In this document: positions 16,871 to 25,044 of the stretch, piece after piece
Layout of the letters: each line of letters starts with the position of its first letter
Position numbering within the stretch: position 1 is the stretch's first letter
NCBI RefSeq assembly: GCF_000739775.1
Contig: NZ_BBJH01000022.1
Coordinates: 110,045 to 174,044, forward strand
Length of the DNA stretch: 64,000 nt
Direction: 5' to 3'
Origin: Paraburkholderia heleia NBRC 101817
GTDB lineage: Bacteria; Pseudomonadota; Gammaproteobacteria; Burkholderiales; Burkholderiaceae
Notes under the pieces: model-generated
What the model was told of the DNA's origin: nothing
Database searches by the model: none
The model's input: the letters and a program-made list of their open reading frames with translations, nothing else
Translations under genes and position numbers: made by a program

Positions 16871-17596
16871 ATGGAAGCCGTTGCCCGGAAAGCCGTCCTG
16901 CCCGCGTCGCGCCGCCAGCCGGCGGGCCGCAAATCGCAGCAGCGCGTGCGCGAGATCCTGCAGGCGGGACGCGAGGTGTTCTCGGAAAAAGGGTACGCAC
17001 GCGCCACCACGGCCGAGATCGCCCAGCGCCTCGGCGTGTCCGAGGCGACGGTATTCAGCTACTTTCGGGGCAAACGGGAGTTGTGCGCGCGCGTGATCGG
17101 CGACTGGTATGACGAATCGATCGCCGCGATCGAAGGTGGCCTGCCGCGCGAGGGCACCGTGCGCCAGCAGTTCGCATTCATCGTGCGCATGCATCTGCAG
17201 TTGATGCTGGAGAGCGGCACCGGCATCTGCGAGCTGGTGCTCTCGGAAGGCCGCACGCGGCACCACGATCTGAGCGAAGCGCTCACGGAAATGCAGCGCC
17301 GCTATACGGCGCCGCTCATGCGCGTGCTCGCGCGCGGCCAGGAAAGCGGACAGATCCGCAACGACCTGCCGCTGCGGCTACTGCGTTCGCTGGTATTCGG
17401 CCCGATGGAGCACGTGCTGTGGGACGCGACGCTCGCCAACCGTCGCACGGACATCGACGCCACGGCCGAGCGCCTCGTGGACGCGCTCTGGTCTGCGCTG
17501 CAGCCGCCCAACCTCGAACTGGCCGCGCTCGCACAGTTCAGCCAGGACGTGGGCGAAGCCGTGCGCCGGCTCGAGCACGCCCGCGCCGCACGCTAG
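16871..17596 (+). CDS. TetR-family regulator, divergent from liu operon
   Basis: 241 residues. Residues 20-70 form the TetR helix-turn-helix (RVREILQAGREVFSEKGYAR, ATTAEIAQRLGVSEATVFSY, FRGKRELC). The rest is a helical ligand-binding core. Divergence from liuA suggests it controls leucine or isovalerate catabolism, the role of the TetR-type LiuQ described in beta-proteobacteria; that assignment is by position, not by sequence I can verify. The basic N-terminal extension (about 20 residues, rich in Arg, Lys, Pro and Ala) is longer than usual. Confidence 0.85.
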   Translation: MEAVARKAVLPASRRQPAGRKSQQRVREILQAGREVFSEKGYARATTAEIAQRLGVSEATVFSYFRGKRELCARVIGDWYDESIAAIEGGLPREGTVRQQFAFIVRMHLQLMLESGTGICELVLSEGRTRHHDLSEALTEMQRRYTAPLMRVLARGQESGQIRNDLPLRLLRSLVFGPMEHVLWDATLANRRTDIDATAERLVDALWSALQPPNLELAALAQFSQDVGEAVRRLEHARAAR

Positions 17597-18015
17597 CCGG
17601 CGCGCCCGAGACGCCGGCATTCGCCCCGGCCGAACTCGCCGCGGCCAAGCCGCTCCCAGAACTGGCGGCAAGCTTCGCTACGCACATAATCAGGATTGCA
17701 AAACATCCGGCGATGCTTGCCGCATGCCTCCTGTCGATCTGGCGAAAGGCCAACATCTATCCAATTATTACAAGCGGGCGACGCCCGCTCGCGCCTCATG
17801 GCCCGCATTTCTGTGAAATATGGATCGCGAAGCGCGCCGTTGCGCGCCGTACGCCCTTCGGGCGCCCTTTGCGCCCAGCCAGCCCGGCGCCTCCTGTAAC
17901 AACTCGAAAAATCGGTGCAACTCGCGTAATTGCATTGGTTCCGGCATTGTCATAGCGTTCGATAACTGGCTGGCGCGCGCCGCTGCTCCGGCCTGCCCGT
18001 TTCTGGAGATCGTGT
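17597..18015. other. Intergenic region, no clear feature
   Basis: This 419-bp gap between the TetR gene and the secreted protein at 18016 contains a small GCGGGCG/CGCCCGC hairpin (about 17774-17788) with no T-tract. The first 60 bases are GC-rich read-through of the TetR gene composition. I saw no RNA gene or promoter to report. Confidence 0.45.
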
Positions 18016-18405
18016 GTGAGAAGGTCGAAACTGTTTCTCGGGGCCGCCGCGGCCGCGCTTATCGGTGTGTGCGGCGCCGCGCAGGCGGCGCGTGTCGGCG
18101 TGTATTTCGGCGGCGGCGTGCCGTATTACTACCCGGTCGCGCCCGTGCCTTACTACTACGCGCCGCCGCCCGTCATCGTCGCGCCGCCGCCGCAGGCGCC
18201 CGACTACATCGAGCAGGGGCAGGCTGGCGCCCCCGCCATGGACCCGCAGCAGGGGCCGGCCGCGCCGGGCGATGCGGCGGGCGACCAGCAGTCAAACGCC
18301 GACACCTGGTATTACTGCGACGAGTCGAAAACCTACTATCCCTACGTAAAGCAATGTTCGTCGGGCTGGCGCGCGGTTCCCGCCCAGCCGGCGCCTTCGA
18401 ACTGA
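18016..18405 (+). CDS. Secreted Tyr/Pro-rich envelope protein
   Basis: 129 residues from a GTG at 18016, with GGAG at 18005-18008. A signal peptide (KLFLGAAAAALIGVCGAAQA, cut after AQA) is followed by a Tyr/Pro/Gly-rich segment with YYYP and YYYAPPP runs, then a Gln/Ala-rich linker. The C-terminal motif WYYCDESKTYYPYVKQCSSGW has a Cys pair that could form a disulfide. This WYYC-YYPYV-C-GW module recurs in many proteobacterial envelope proteins of unknown function. It is followed closely (26 bp) by the glycine-zipper lipoprotein, so they are probably co-transcribed. Confidence 0.75.
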   Translation: MRRSKLFLGAAAAALIGVCGAAQAARVGVYFGGGVPYYYPVAPVPYYYAPPPVIVAPPPQAPDYIEQGQAGAPAMDPQQGPAAPGDAAGDQQSNADTWYYCDESKTYYPYVKQCSSGWRAVPAQPAPSN

Positions 18406-18430
18406 ACACCTTGAAAATATCGAGCCGCAC

Positions 18431-18979
18431 ATGAAATACACGTATCTCGCGCTATTCGCCACGGCGGGGCTGCTGAGCGCATGCGCCGTGACGCCCACGG
18501 GGCCGAGCGTGATGGCGCTGCCCGGCACGGGCAAGACCTTCGATCAGTTCCGCGCCGACGACGCGAACTGCCGCCAGTTCGCCTTCCAGCAGGTTGGCGG
18601 CGTCACCGCGAACCAGGCCGCCACCGGCACAGGCGTAGGCAGCGCCGTGGTCGGCACGGCGCTCGGCGCGGCCGCGGGCGCCGCATTTGGCGGCGGCCAG
18701 GGCGCGGCCATCGGCGCGGGCGCCGGGCTGCTCGCAGGCAGTGCGGTCGGCATGGGCAACGCACAGGGTTCCGCGTGGGACGTGCAGCGCCGTTACGACT
18801 ACGCTTATCTGCAATGCATGTACGCCACCGGCAACCGCATACCGGCGCCCGGCAACATGACGATGTCGCAGCCCCAGCCGTTCCAGGCGCCCCAGCAGCA
18901 GTTCCAGACAGCGCCGCAGCCGCGCTATTTGCCACCGCCCCCGCCAGGGTCGCCGCCTCCGCCGCCCAGCGGATATTGA
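18431..18979 (+). CDS. Glycine-zipper outer-membrane lipoprotein
   Basis: 182 residues. The signal peptide ends in the lipobox LLSAC (Cys17), so it is a lipoprotein, with Ala after the Cys suggesting outer-membrane sorting. Residues 65-105 are a glycine-zipper stretch (GTGVGSAVVGTALGAAAGAA and the following GGG/GAGAG repeats) that can insert in membranes, then WDVQRRYDYAYLQCMYATGN, and a Gln/Pro-rich tail ending in PPPPPSGY. Proteins of this kind belong to the broad YMGG/glycine-zipper families; the function is not established. A strong bidirectional terminator follows. Confidence 0.8.
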   Translation: MKYTYLALFATAGLLSACAVTPTGPSVMALPGTGKTFDQFRADDANCRQFAFQQVGGVTANQAATGTGVGSAVVGTALGAAAGAAFGGGQGAAIGAGAGLLAGSAVGMGNAQGSAWDVQRRYDYAYLQCMYATGNRIPAPGNMTMSQPQPFQAPQQQFQTAPQPRYLPPPPPGSPPPPPSGY

Positions 18980-18993
18980 CCGCATATAAAATG

Positions 18994-19034
18994 AACGCGG
19001 GGCTGGCGCATCTGCGCCAGCCCCGCGTTTTGCT
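18994..19034. terminator. Bidirectional intrinsic terminator
   Basis: AACGCGGGGCTGGCGCA (18994-19010) pairs perfectly over 17 bp with 19013-19029, leaving a two-base loop, then TTGCTTT. It separates the convergent glycine-zipper lipoprotein gene and the penicillin-binding protein gene, and on the minus strand it is followed by a CATTTTATA stretch, so it can serve both. Confidence 0.8.
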
Positions 19035-19055
19035 TTGGATTCCGAATAACCCGGA

Positions 19056-22000
19056 TCAGTGCTCGTCGAATTCGAGCGCCTTGCCGTTCCACACTACCCG
19101 GCGCATCTCGCCGGACTGCGGGTCGATGAGCGTCATTTGCTGCGCGGCGTGGACAGGATCGGGTTTCGCGTCGCGCTCCGTCGCGGACCTGGATTCGAGC
19201 AGCGGCTGCAACACCGGCGCGAGCGACTTCAGCAGTTGCACGGAGAGCGCACTCGTGAACGTATAGCGCGCCGCATAGGGTTCATGCACCCATGCCGTAA
19301 GCGTGCCGTAGAAGCGGTTGCCGATCACGAACACGAAGGTCGCGCTGCGGTTCACCTTGCGCGATTCGATGAGCCGCGCGCCCGGGGCGTACACGTTGAA
19401 GCGCTGGTCGCCGGTGCCGGTCTTGCCGTACACGGGCAGCGTCTTGCCGTCGGGGAGCGTCATGCCGTCGGCGAGGCGCTTGGCCGTACCGCCCTCCACC
19501 ACCGACGTCAGCAGCTCGCGCACCACTTGCGAAATTTCGGGCGAAATCAATGCCTGCGGCGGCGTGGACGCATGAACGAAATGCGTCTCGTACGGCGTGC
19601 CGCGCGCGAAGTCGAGCGACTCGAAGCTGTGCGTCGGCAGCTTTTCGCCGTTGCTCGAAATCAGGCCGATGAGCTGCGCGAGCGCAGCGGGCCGGTCCCC
19701 CGACGCACCGATCGCCGCGCCATAAGAAGGCGTGATGTTGTCGAACGGATAACCGACCGCGCGCCATGACTTGCCGATCGCGTCGTACGCGCGCAGTTCG
19801 ATCATGTGGCGAATGCGCCGGTTCTGCGTAGCGTGATACTTCGTCTTGAAGAGCCAGCTGTAGGTGTAAAGGCGCGTGTCGCGGCTCTCCTGCTGAACCT
19901 GCGCGAGCGTCGCATCCGGGTGCGCGCGCAAGTAATTGAGCAGCCACAGTTCGAGCGGATGAATGCCCGCAATGTAGCCGCGGTCGTTGAGATTGAATTT
20001 GTCGATGGCGTACTTGTCGTAGTAGTGCGCGAGGTCTTCGTCGTCGAGCCACTGGAACTTCGTGTTCTTGAGTTGCGCGCGCATCTGGGCATCGAACCAC
20101 GGCAGTTTGCCGTCGGGTTTCACGCTGCGCAGCACGGTAGCAATGCGCGCCGGACCCTTGCGCGTGTGCTGCAGCAGGATCGCCAGCGCTTCGTCGTTGC
20201 TCTTGCCCGCGTAGCGCGTGTAGAAGCGCTTCATGTAGACCTGACTCTCACCATCGGCAAACTGCGTGAGAAAACGCGTGCGCGTGACAGGATCGTCGAG
20301 CCACTGCGCGGGCGGCCCCGAAGTCTGAATCATCTCGTAGTGGACGATGTCGCGCATCAGCCGCACGAATACCAGATTCACCGAATGCTGGAACGCGCGG
20401 TGCACGGTGAGAATCTGCGCGTTGTCGCTCGACTCGAAATTGTTGAAGCTCTGCGCGCCGCCGCCGGTGTAGAACGTTTCGCCCGGGTTGGCCGAGTACT
20501 TGCGCTCGACGGCCGCTTCCAGCATGGAATGCAGCGAGCGGTCGGATGTCTTCGAAAGATAGTCGATCGCCCAGCGCGTGAGCGCGTCGCTCGGATCGAC
20601 TTGCGGCAGCATCGCGCGCAACGACTTCGCGTCGTCGGCCGCGTAGCGCGCGTGCAGCGCGCTTACGATCTGCAGGTAGGTCACGAGCGTGCGCAGCTTC
20701 GCCGTCGACCCCAGATTCAGGCGCGCACCCGAGTTGATGTCGAACGGCTGGTTCACGCTGTCCGTTTGCACGCGCACGAGGTTCTCGCCGCTGCTGCGCT
20801 CGAACAGCGTGAAGCTATACGCGATCTTCGACGGATCGTCGGAGGGGCGCAGCATCTCGAAGCCCACGAGACCTGCCTGGCGCGCGCCGTCCTTCGTGGC
20901 GGCGTCGGCGAGGCGGTCGCTTACGGCCTGCTGCACGCTGTCGACGAGCGTGGCCGTGGCCGTGAGATCGAGGCGGTCGAGGTCGTAAAGCGTCTTCAGC
21001 CCCAGCGCCTGCATGAGCTGGGTGCGCAGCGTCAGCACCGCCTTGCGTTCCACGAATGAAACCGGCACGCGCTGCGATGGCTTCGAGCGGTCGAGCGTGA
21101 GCGGCGTGGCGAGCGCGGCGTCGCGCAGCGCCGGCGTAATCACGCCGCCGGCGCCGAGCAGGCGGATATAGCTGTCGGTCAGCTTCGCGAGCGCCTCGTT
21201 GTTCTTTTGCAGGAAGTACGAAGGCGCGCGCTGGGCGATCAGCAGCGAGAGCACCTGGCGAAACGCCAGCGCCTGCGCATCGAGCATCTCGGGCGTAAGC
21301 GGCGCGCGCAGGATGCGATTGACGTCGCGGAAGTCGCGCCCATACCAGGCGGCGAGGCCGTCGCCCAGACCGTTGACTTCGCCCACGCCCGGCTTGGCGG
21401 AAAGCGGCACCGAATTCAGGTAGTGCACGAGAATCTGCTGGCGCGCGGGCATGGTCTGCGGGCCGTCCAGATAGGCGCGCAGCGAAGCGGACGCGATCTG
21501 GCGCAGCTTCTCCGGCGGCGTGGAGGTGCGGCCGCCAGCCGAGTGCCGGAACTTCTCGATCTGCGTGGCGAGCGTGCTGCCGCCCGGCGTTTGCTGATGC
21601 CGGTTCACGAGACGCGCCCCCTGGTCGACGAGCGCGCGGCTAAAGCGCCCCCAGTCGATGGCGGGGTTGCGGTTCGGCTGATCCTGGGCCAGCAGGTTTT
21701 TGTCTTCGATGAAAAGCAGCGAGTCGCGCACCACGGCCGGCACCGCGTCGAAATTCTCGTAGGCGCGCTGCGGATAACGCGTATGAAAGAGCGTCGCCCC
21801 CGACGCGTCGCGCAATACGATCCCGGCCTGATCCTTTTCTTCGAACGGGAGGAAAAGCCCCTCGTCGGCCACGGCGATCATGCGATCCGAATCGCGCGCC
21901 TGCGCGGCGATCGCGAAACCGCGTTCGGCAAGCCGGTTCTCGAAGGTGGGCAGTTGCGCATAACCGAGCCGCACGTCGTACGGCCCGTTTGTGGTGGGAA

Positions 22001-22226
22001 AGCGGATGCTGTGGCTCGGCCCGTTCTCGACCGTAAAGCCTATGTCGCGCGTGAGTTCGGAGAGGTAGCGCGCCTGCAGGCGCGACGTGTCGATTTCGAT
22101 CTGAACAATGCGCGCGATGATGACGAGGGCGGCCAGAAACGCGACGACGAATCCCCACTTGACCCACCTGAGGAGTGAGCCAGCGCCAGCGGCGCGAACA
22201 GGAAAGCGTACCGATGGGCGGTTCAT
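19056..22226 (-). CDS. Large bifunctional penicillin-binding protein (GT51 plus transpeptidase)
   Basis: 1056 residues, longer than the usual 750-850 of class A PBPs. One membrane anchor at residues 23-42. A GT51-like glycosyltransferase region has the catalytic Glu in FIEDKNLL (Glu174) and GGSTLATQIEKF at 215-226; both deviate from the common EDxxFxxHxG and GGSTITQQ forms. The transpeptidase has Ser507 in STAK (SxxK) and YGKTGTGD with KTG at 935-937. It should polymerise and cross-link peptidoglycan in the periplasm. No ftsW/rodA or other division genes are near. It is a stand-alone gene, divergent from the lipoprotein at 22442. Confidence 0.82.
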   Translation of the reverse strand: MNRPSVRFPVRAAGAGSLLRWVKWGFVVAFLAALVIIARIVQIEIDTSRLQARYLSELTRDIGFTVENGPSHSIRFPTTNGPYDVRLGYAQLPTFENRLAERGFAIAAQARDSDRMIAVADEGLFLPFEEKDQAGIVLRDASGATLFHTRYPQRAYENFDAVPAVVRDSLLFIEDKNLLAQDQPNRNPAIDWGRFSRALVDQGARLVNRHQQTPGGSTLATQIEKFRHSAGGRTSTPPEKLRQIASASLRAYLDGPQTMPARQQILVHYLNSVPLSAKPGVGEVNGLGDGLAAWYGRDFRDVNRILRAPLTPEMLDAQALAFRQVLSLLIAQRAPSYFLQKNNEALAKLTDSYIRLLGAGGVITPALRDAALATPLTLDRSKPSQRVPVSFVERKAVLTLRTQLMQALGLKTLYDLDRLDLTATATLVDSVQQAVSDRLADAATKDGARQAGLVGFEMLRPSDDPSKIAYSFTLFERSSGENLVRVQTDSVNQPFDINSGARLNLGSTAKLRTLVTYLQIVSALHARYAADDAKSLRAMLPQVDPSDALTRWAIDYLSKTSDRSLHSMLEAAVERKYSANPGETFYTGGGAQSFNNFESSDNAQILTVHRAFQHSVNLVFVRLMRDIVHYEMIQTSGPPAQWLDDPVTRTRFLTQFADGESQVYMKRFYTRYAGKSNDEALAILLQHTRKGPARIATVLRSVKPDGKLPWFDAQMRAQLKNTKFQWLDDEDLAHYYDKYAIDKFNLNDRGYIAGIHPLELWLLNYLRAHPDATLAQVQQESRDTRLYTYSWLFKTKYHATQNRRIRHMIELRAYDAIGKSWRAVGYPFDNITPSYGAAIGASGDRPAALAQLIGLISSNGEKLPTHSFESLDFARGTPYETHFVHASTPPQALISPEISQVVRELLTSVVEGGTAKRLADGMTLPDGKTLPVYGKTGTGDQRFNVYAPGARLIESRKVNRSATFVFVIGNRFYGTLTAWVHEPYAARYTFTSALSVQLLKSLAPVLQPLLESRSATERDAKPDPVHAAQQMTLIDPQSGEMRRVVWNGKALEFDEH

Positions 22227-22441
22227 GCGTATTCTCCTGACGTCACGTCAGATTTCCAGACGGCACCCCTTAAGTAGTCTATCTCGCTCCGTAGGTTCTT
22301 GCGCGCCAGTATGTAGGGCTTCGCACGCACGTCGCACTGCCGCAACACCGATGCCGGGCGCGTGACAGTTTTGCGGCAGCGTCGTGGCACGCGACATGCT
22401 CCCGATATAATGATTGGCCATTTCGTTGGAAACCTGGAAAT

Positions 22442-22774
22442 ATGAAGAAGCTTGCCGTGCCCCTTGCCCTTTCGCTCACGCTCGGCGCGTGCGCGTGGTT
22501 TCAGAGCAACCCGGACGCTGGCCAGCCGGTCATCGATTCCACAACCAACCGGTCGGTCCAGGACGTGATCTCGTGCCTGACCGTGGAAGCCTCGCGTCAC
22601 GGCGCCAGCTTTACCACCTCGCCGCTGCCGCAAGGCCAGATGCTGGAGTTCGGCGACTCGAACGTCATCAAGATCCGCACCGACAACGGCGCGACGACCT
22701 ACCGCTATTACGCCGGCAAACGCCACGCCTCGAACCTGTGGATCGAGGGTGCGAGCAAAATCTGCGCGCCTTGA
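22442..22774 (+). CDS. Small lipoprotein, unknown
   Basis: 110 residues; signal peptide MKKLAVPLALSLTLGACAWF with lipobox LGAC (Cys17). The mature part has a conserved-looking core (SVQDVISCLTVEASRHGASF, then a beta-rich C-terminal half with YRYYAGKR) and two further cysteines (SCLTVEA and SKICAP) that could form a disulfide. Similar small lipoproteins are common in Burkholderia; the function is unknown. The upstream gene is the divergent PBP, and a 13-bp direct repeat follows the stop. Confidence 0.75.
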   Translation: MKKLAVPLALSLTLGACAWFQSNPDAGQPVIDSTTNRSVQDVISCLTVEASRHGASFTTSPLPQGQMLEFGDSNVIKIRTDNGATTYRYYAGKRHASNLWIEGASKICAP

Positions 22775-22966
22775 ACATTTGACGGGCCACATTTGACGGG
22801 CCGTTTTTGCCGGGGCTGCCCTTCCTGCCCTTCTATTACAGCTTTCTTGCAGGGATGCGCGCGGTGTAGCGCGCTGACACATTTTCGCCGGGCGTTTTAA
22901 GAATCGCTTAAGTCTTCGTCCGCATCATCGCTTCACCTAGAAGAAACGAACGCTGCAGGAGGTTCC

Positions 22967-23257
22967 GTGAAACAGCAAGACCCGCAAATCCAGGCGACAA
23001 GTCAGGCCGACAGCGAGACAACGTCCGGCGCGAAGCCCGTCCGCCGCACCTTGTTGCGCCGGTTGCTGAGCCATCACGAGCTGGCGACGCTCCTGTTGCT
23101 GCTGCATGCGCCGATCGATGCGCACGCCAAACCGGAAATTCCGATGCTCCAGGAAGCCGGCCTCGTCGAGCAGGTGCAGGACGACGCCGGTGACGCGCGC
23201 ATCCGCCTCACGAGTGAAGGCAACGCCGTACTGCAAGGACTCGGCCTCGCACGCTGA
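22967..23257 (+). CDS. Hypothetical protein with possible winged-helix region
   Basis: 96 residues, with GGAGG just upstream of the start. Residues 30-95 (RRLLSHHELATLLLLLHAPI, then EIPMLQEAGLVEQVQDDAGD and ARIRLTSEGNAVLQGLGL) resemble the second half of a MarR-like winged helix (a helix, then LQEAGLVE, then a beta-wing and an LTxEGxAVL end), but the recognition helix is not obvious. DNA binding is therefore a guess. It ends at a strong terminator, so it is a single-gene unit. Confidence 0.6.
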   Translation: MKQQDPQIQATSQADSETTSGAKPVRRTLLRRLLSHHELATLLLLLHAPIDAHAKPEIPMLQEAGLVEQVQDDAGDARIRLTSEGNAVLQGLGLAR

Positions 23258-23287
23258 GGTTGCCGCGCACCGCTGCACCAGACAAAC

Positions 23288-23325
23288 GAGACGGCGGCAC
23301 GCCATGCGTGCCGCCGTCTCTTTTT
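23288..23325 (+). terminator. Intrinsic terminator after the 96-residue protein
   Basis: Perfect 14-bp stem GAGACGGCGGCACG (23288-23301) and CGTGCCGCCGTCTC (23307-23320) with a 5-base loop, followed by TTTTT. The gap from here to 23616 (before the MFS transporter) shows no other feature. Confidence 0.85.
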
Positions 23326-23616
23326 ATCGAACTACAGAATGAGCGCGCTTCGCCGTCTGCCCGCAGCGGCGCGTGCGCGTCCTGACGGGCCGCGCGTCTG
23401 GCGGCTTGCAGGCTTCCTGTAGAATCGCGCTCTGGCCTGAAGTCGTCGCACGTCCGCCCACCCGCGCGGACGCGCCGTTGCCGTGCCCCACCCTTGCGCC
23501 CGCCCATTCGACGACCGCCGCCCCGCGCCACGCGCGCACCAGGCAAATTCGGCCATCACGGCGTCCACACGCGCCACATACAACGTCGTACATAACAACA
23601 CCCTGGTTTTTCGGAA

Positions 23617-24918
23617 ATGCAAGCAACAGAAATTGGCGTGCGCACGCCTGCCGCTGCGCGCGCGCTCACCCGCAGCGACTACAAGACGCTCGGGCTCGCC
23701 GCACTCGGCGGCGCCCTCGAGTTCTACGACTTCATCATCTTCGTGTTCTTCGCGCCGGCTATCGGCCAGTTGTTCTTCCCTGCAACGATTCCCGACTGGC
23801 TGCGCCAGTTGCAGACTTTCGGCATCTTCGCGGCGGGCTACCTCGCGCGGCCGCTCGGCGGCATCGTCATGGCGCACTTCGGCGACCTGCTCGGCCGCAA
23901 GCGCATGTTCACGCTCTCCGTGCTGCTGATGGCGTTGCCCACGCTCGCCATGGGCTGCCTGCCCACCTTTGCTTCGATCGGCGTGCTCGCTCCCGTGCTG
24001 CTGCTCGCGCTGCGCGTGCTGCAAGGCGCGGCCGTGGGCGGCGAGGTGCCGGGCGCGTGGGTGTTCGTCTCCGAGCACGTGCCGCGCCGCCACATCGGCT
24101 ATGCATGCGGCACGCTCACGGCGGGCCTCACGTTCGGCATCCTGCTCGGCTCGCTGATCGCCGCGGCCGTCAATCATCACTACGCCCCGGGCGACATCGC
24201 CGCCTATGCCTGGCGTATTCCGTTCCTGATTGGCGGGCTGTTCGGCATGTTCTCGGTGTATCTGCGCCAGTGGCTGCATGAAACGCCCGTGTTCGCGGAG
24301 ATGAAGGCGCGCAAGTCGCTCGCCGGCGAAATTCCGCTCAAGGCCGTGCTGCGTGATCACGGCCGCGCGGTGATCGTCTCGATGCTGCTCACGTGGATGC
24401 TTTCGGCCGCCATCGTCGTCGTGATCCTGATGACGCCGCCGCTGCTGCAGAAGCAATTCCATCTCGACGCCACCACCTCGCTCCTCGCGAACTGCGTCGC
24501 GACGCTCTTCCTCACGGTCGGCTGCGTGAGCGCGGGCGCGCTCGCGGACCGCTTCGGCGCGCGCCGCGTGCTGGCCATTGGCGGCATCGCCCTCGCGATC
24601 TCGTACTACACGCTGTTCCGCCAGATCGCCGTGGACCGCTCGATGCTCATGCCGCTTTATGCGCTCTGCGGGCTGCTGGTCGGCACGATCGGCGCGGTGC
24701 CCTATGTGATGGTGAATGCGTTCCCGCCCGTGGTGCGCTTCTCGGGCATCTCGTTCTCGTACAACGTGGCGTACGCCGTGTTCGGCGGCCTCACGCCGAT
24801 CGTCGTCGCGCTGCTGATGAAGTCCGCGCCGCTCGCGCCCACTTACTATGTGGCCGCGATTTGCGTGCTCGGTGCGATCACGACGCTGTTCTTCAAGGAC
24901 GCGCATCGGGAGCCGTAA
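23617..24918 (+). CDS. MFS transporter, metabolite:H+ symporter type
   Basis: 433 residues with about 12 spans. GGALEFYDFIIFVFFAPAIG in span 1, ARPLGGIVMAHFGDLLGRKR in loop 2-3 and LRVLQGAAVGGEVPGAWVFV in span 4 are characteristic of the metabolite:H+ symporter (MHS) branch (KgtP, ProP, ShiA). It probably takes up a carboxylate or compatible solute with protons. The ribosome-binding site is weak: GGAA directly abuts the ATG at 23617. No catabolic genes adjoin, so the substrate is open. Confidence 0.85.
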   Translation: MQATEIGVRTPAAARALTRSDYKTLGLAALGGALEFYDFIIFVFFAPAIGQLFFPATIPDWLRQLQTFGIFAAGYLARPLGGIVMAHFGDLLGRKRMFTLSVLLMALPTLAMGCLPTFASIGVLAPVLLLALRVLQGAAVGGEVPGAWVFVSEHVPRRHIGYACGTLTAGLTFGILLGSLIAAAVNHHYAPGDIAAYAWRIPFLIGGLFGMFSVYLRQWLHETPVFAEMKARKSLAGEIPLKAVLRDHGRAVIVSMLLTWMLSAAIVVVILMTPPLLQKQFHLDATTSLLANCVATLFLTVGCVSAGALADRFGARRVLAIGGIALAISYYTLFRQIAVDRSMLMPLYALCGLLVGTIGAVPYVMVNAFPPVVRFSGISFSYNVAYAVFGGLTPIVVALLMKSAPLAPTYYVAAICVLGAITTLFFKDAHREP

Positions 24919-25044
24919 GCGCGACGCAGTGCGCGCTCACTGCGCACGGAATGGCCGCCAGCGGTCCGGCACCATTTGCCGCCGGCTTCGACGATTCACC
25001 TCGCACTGAAACGTCGAAGCCGGCGAGCGCCCTACCATGGGCGC

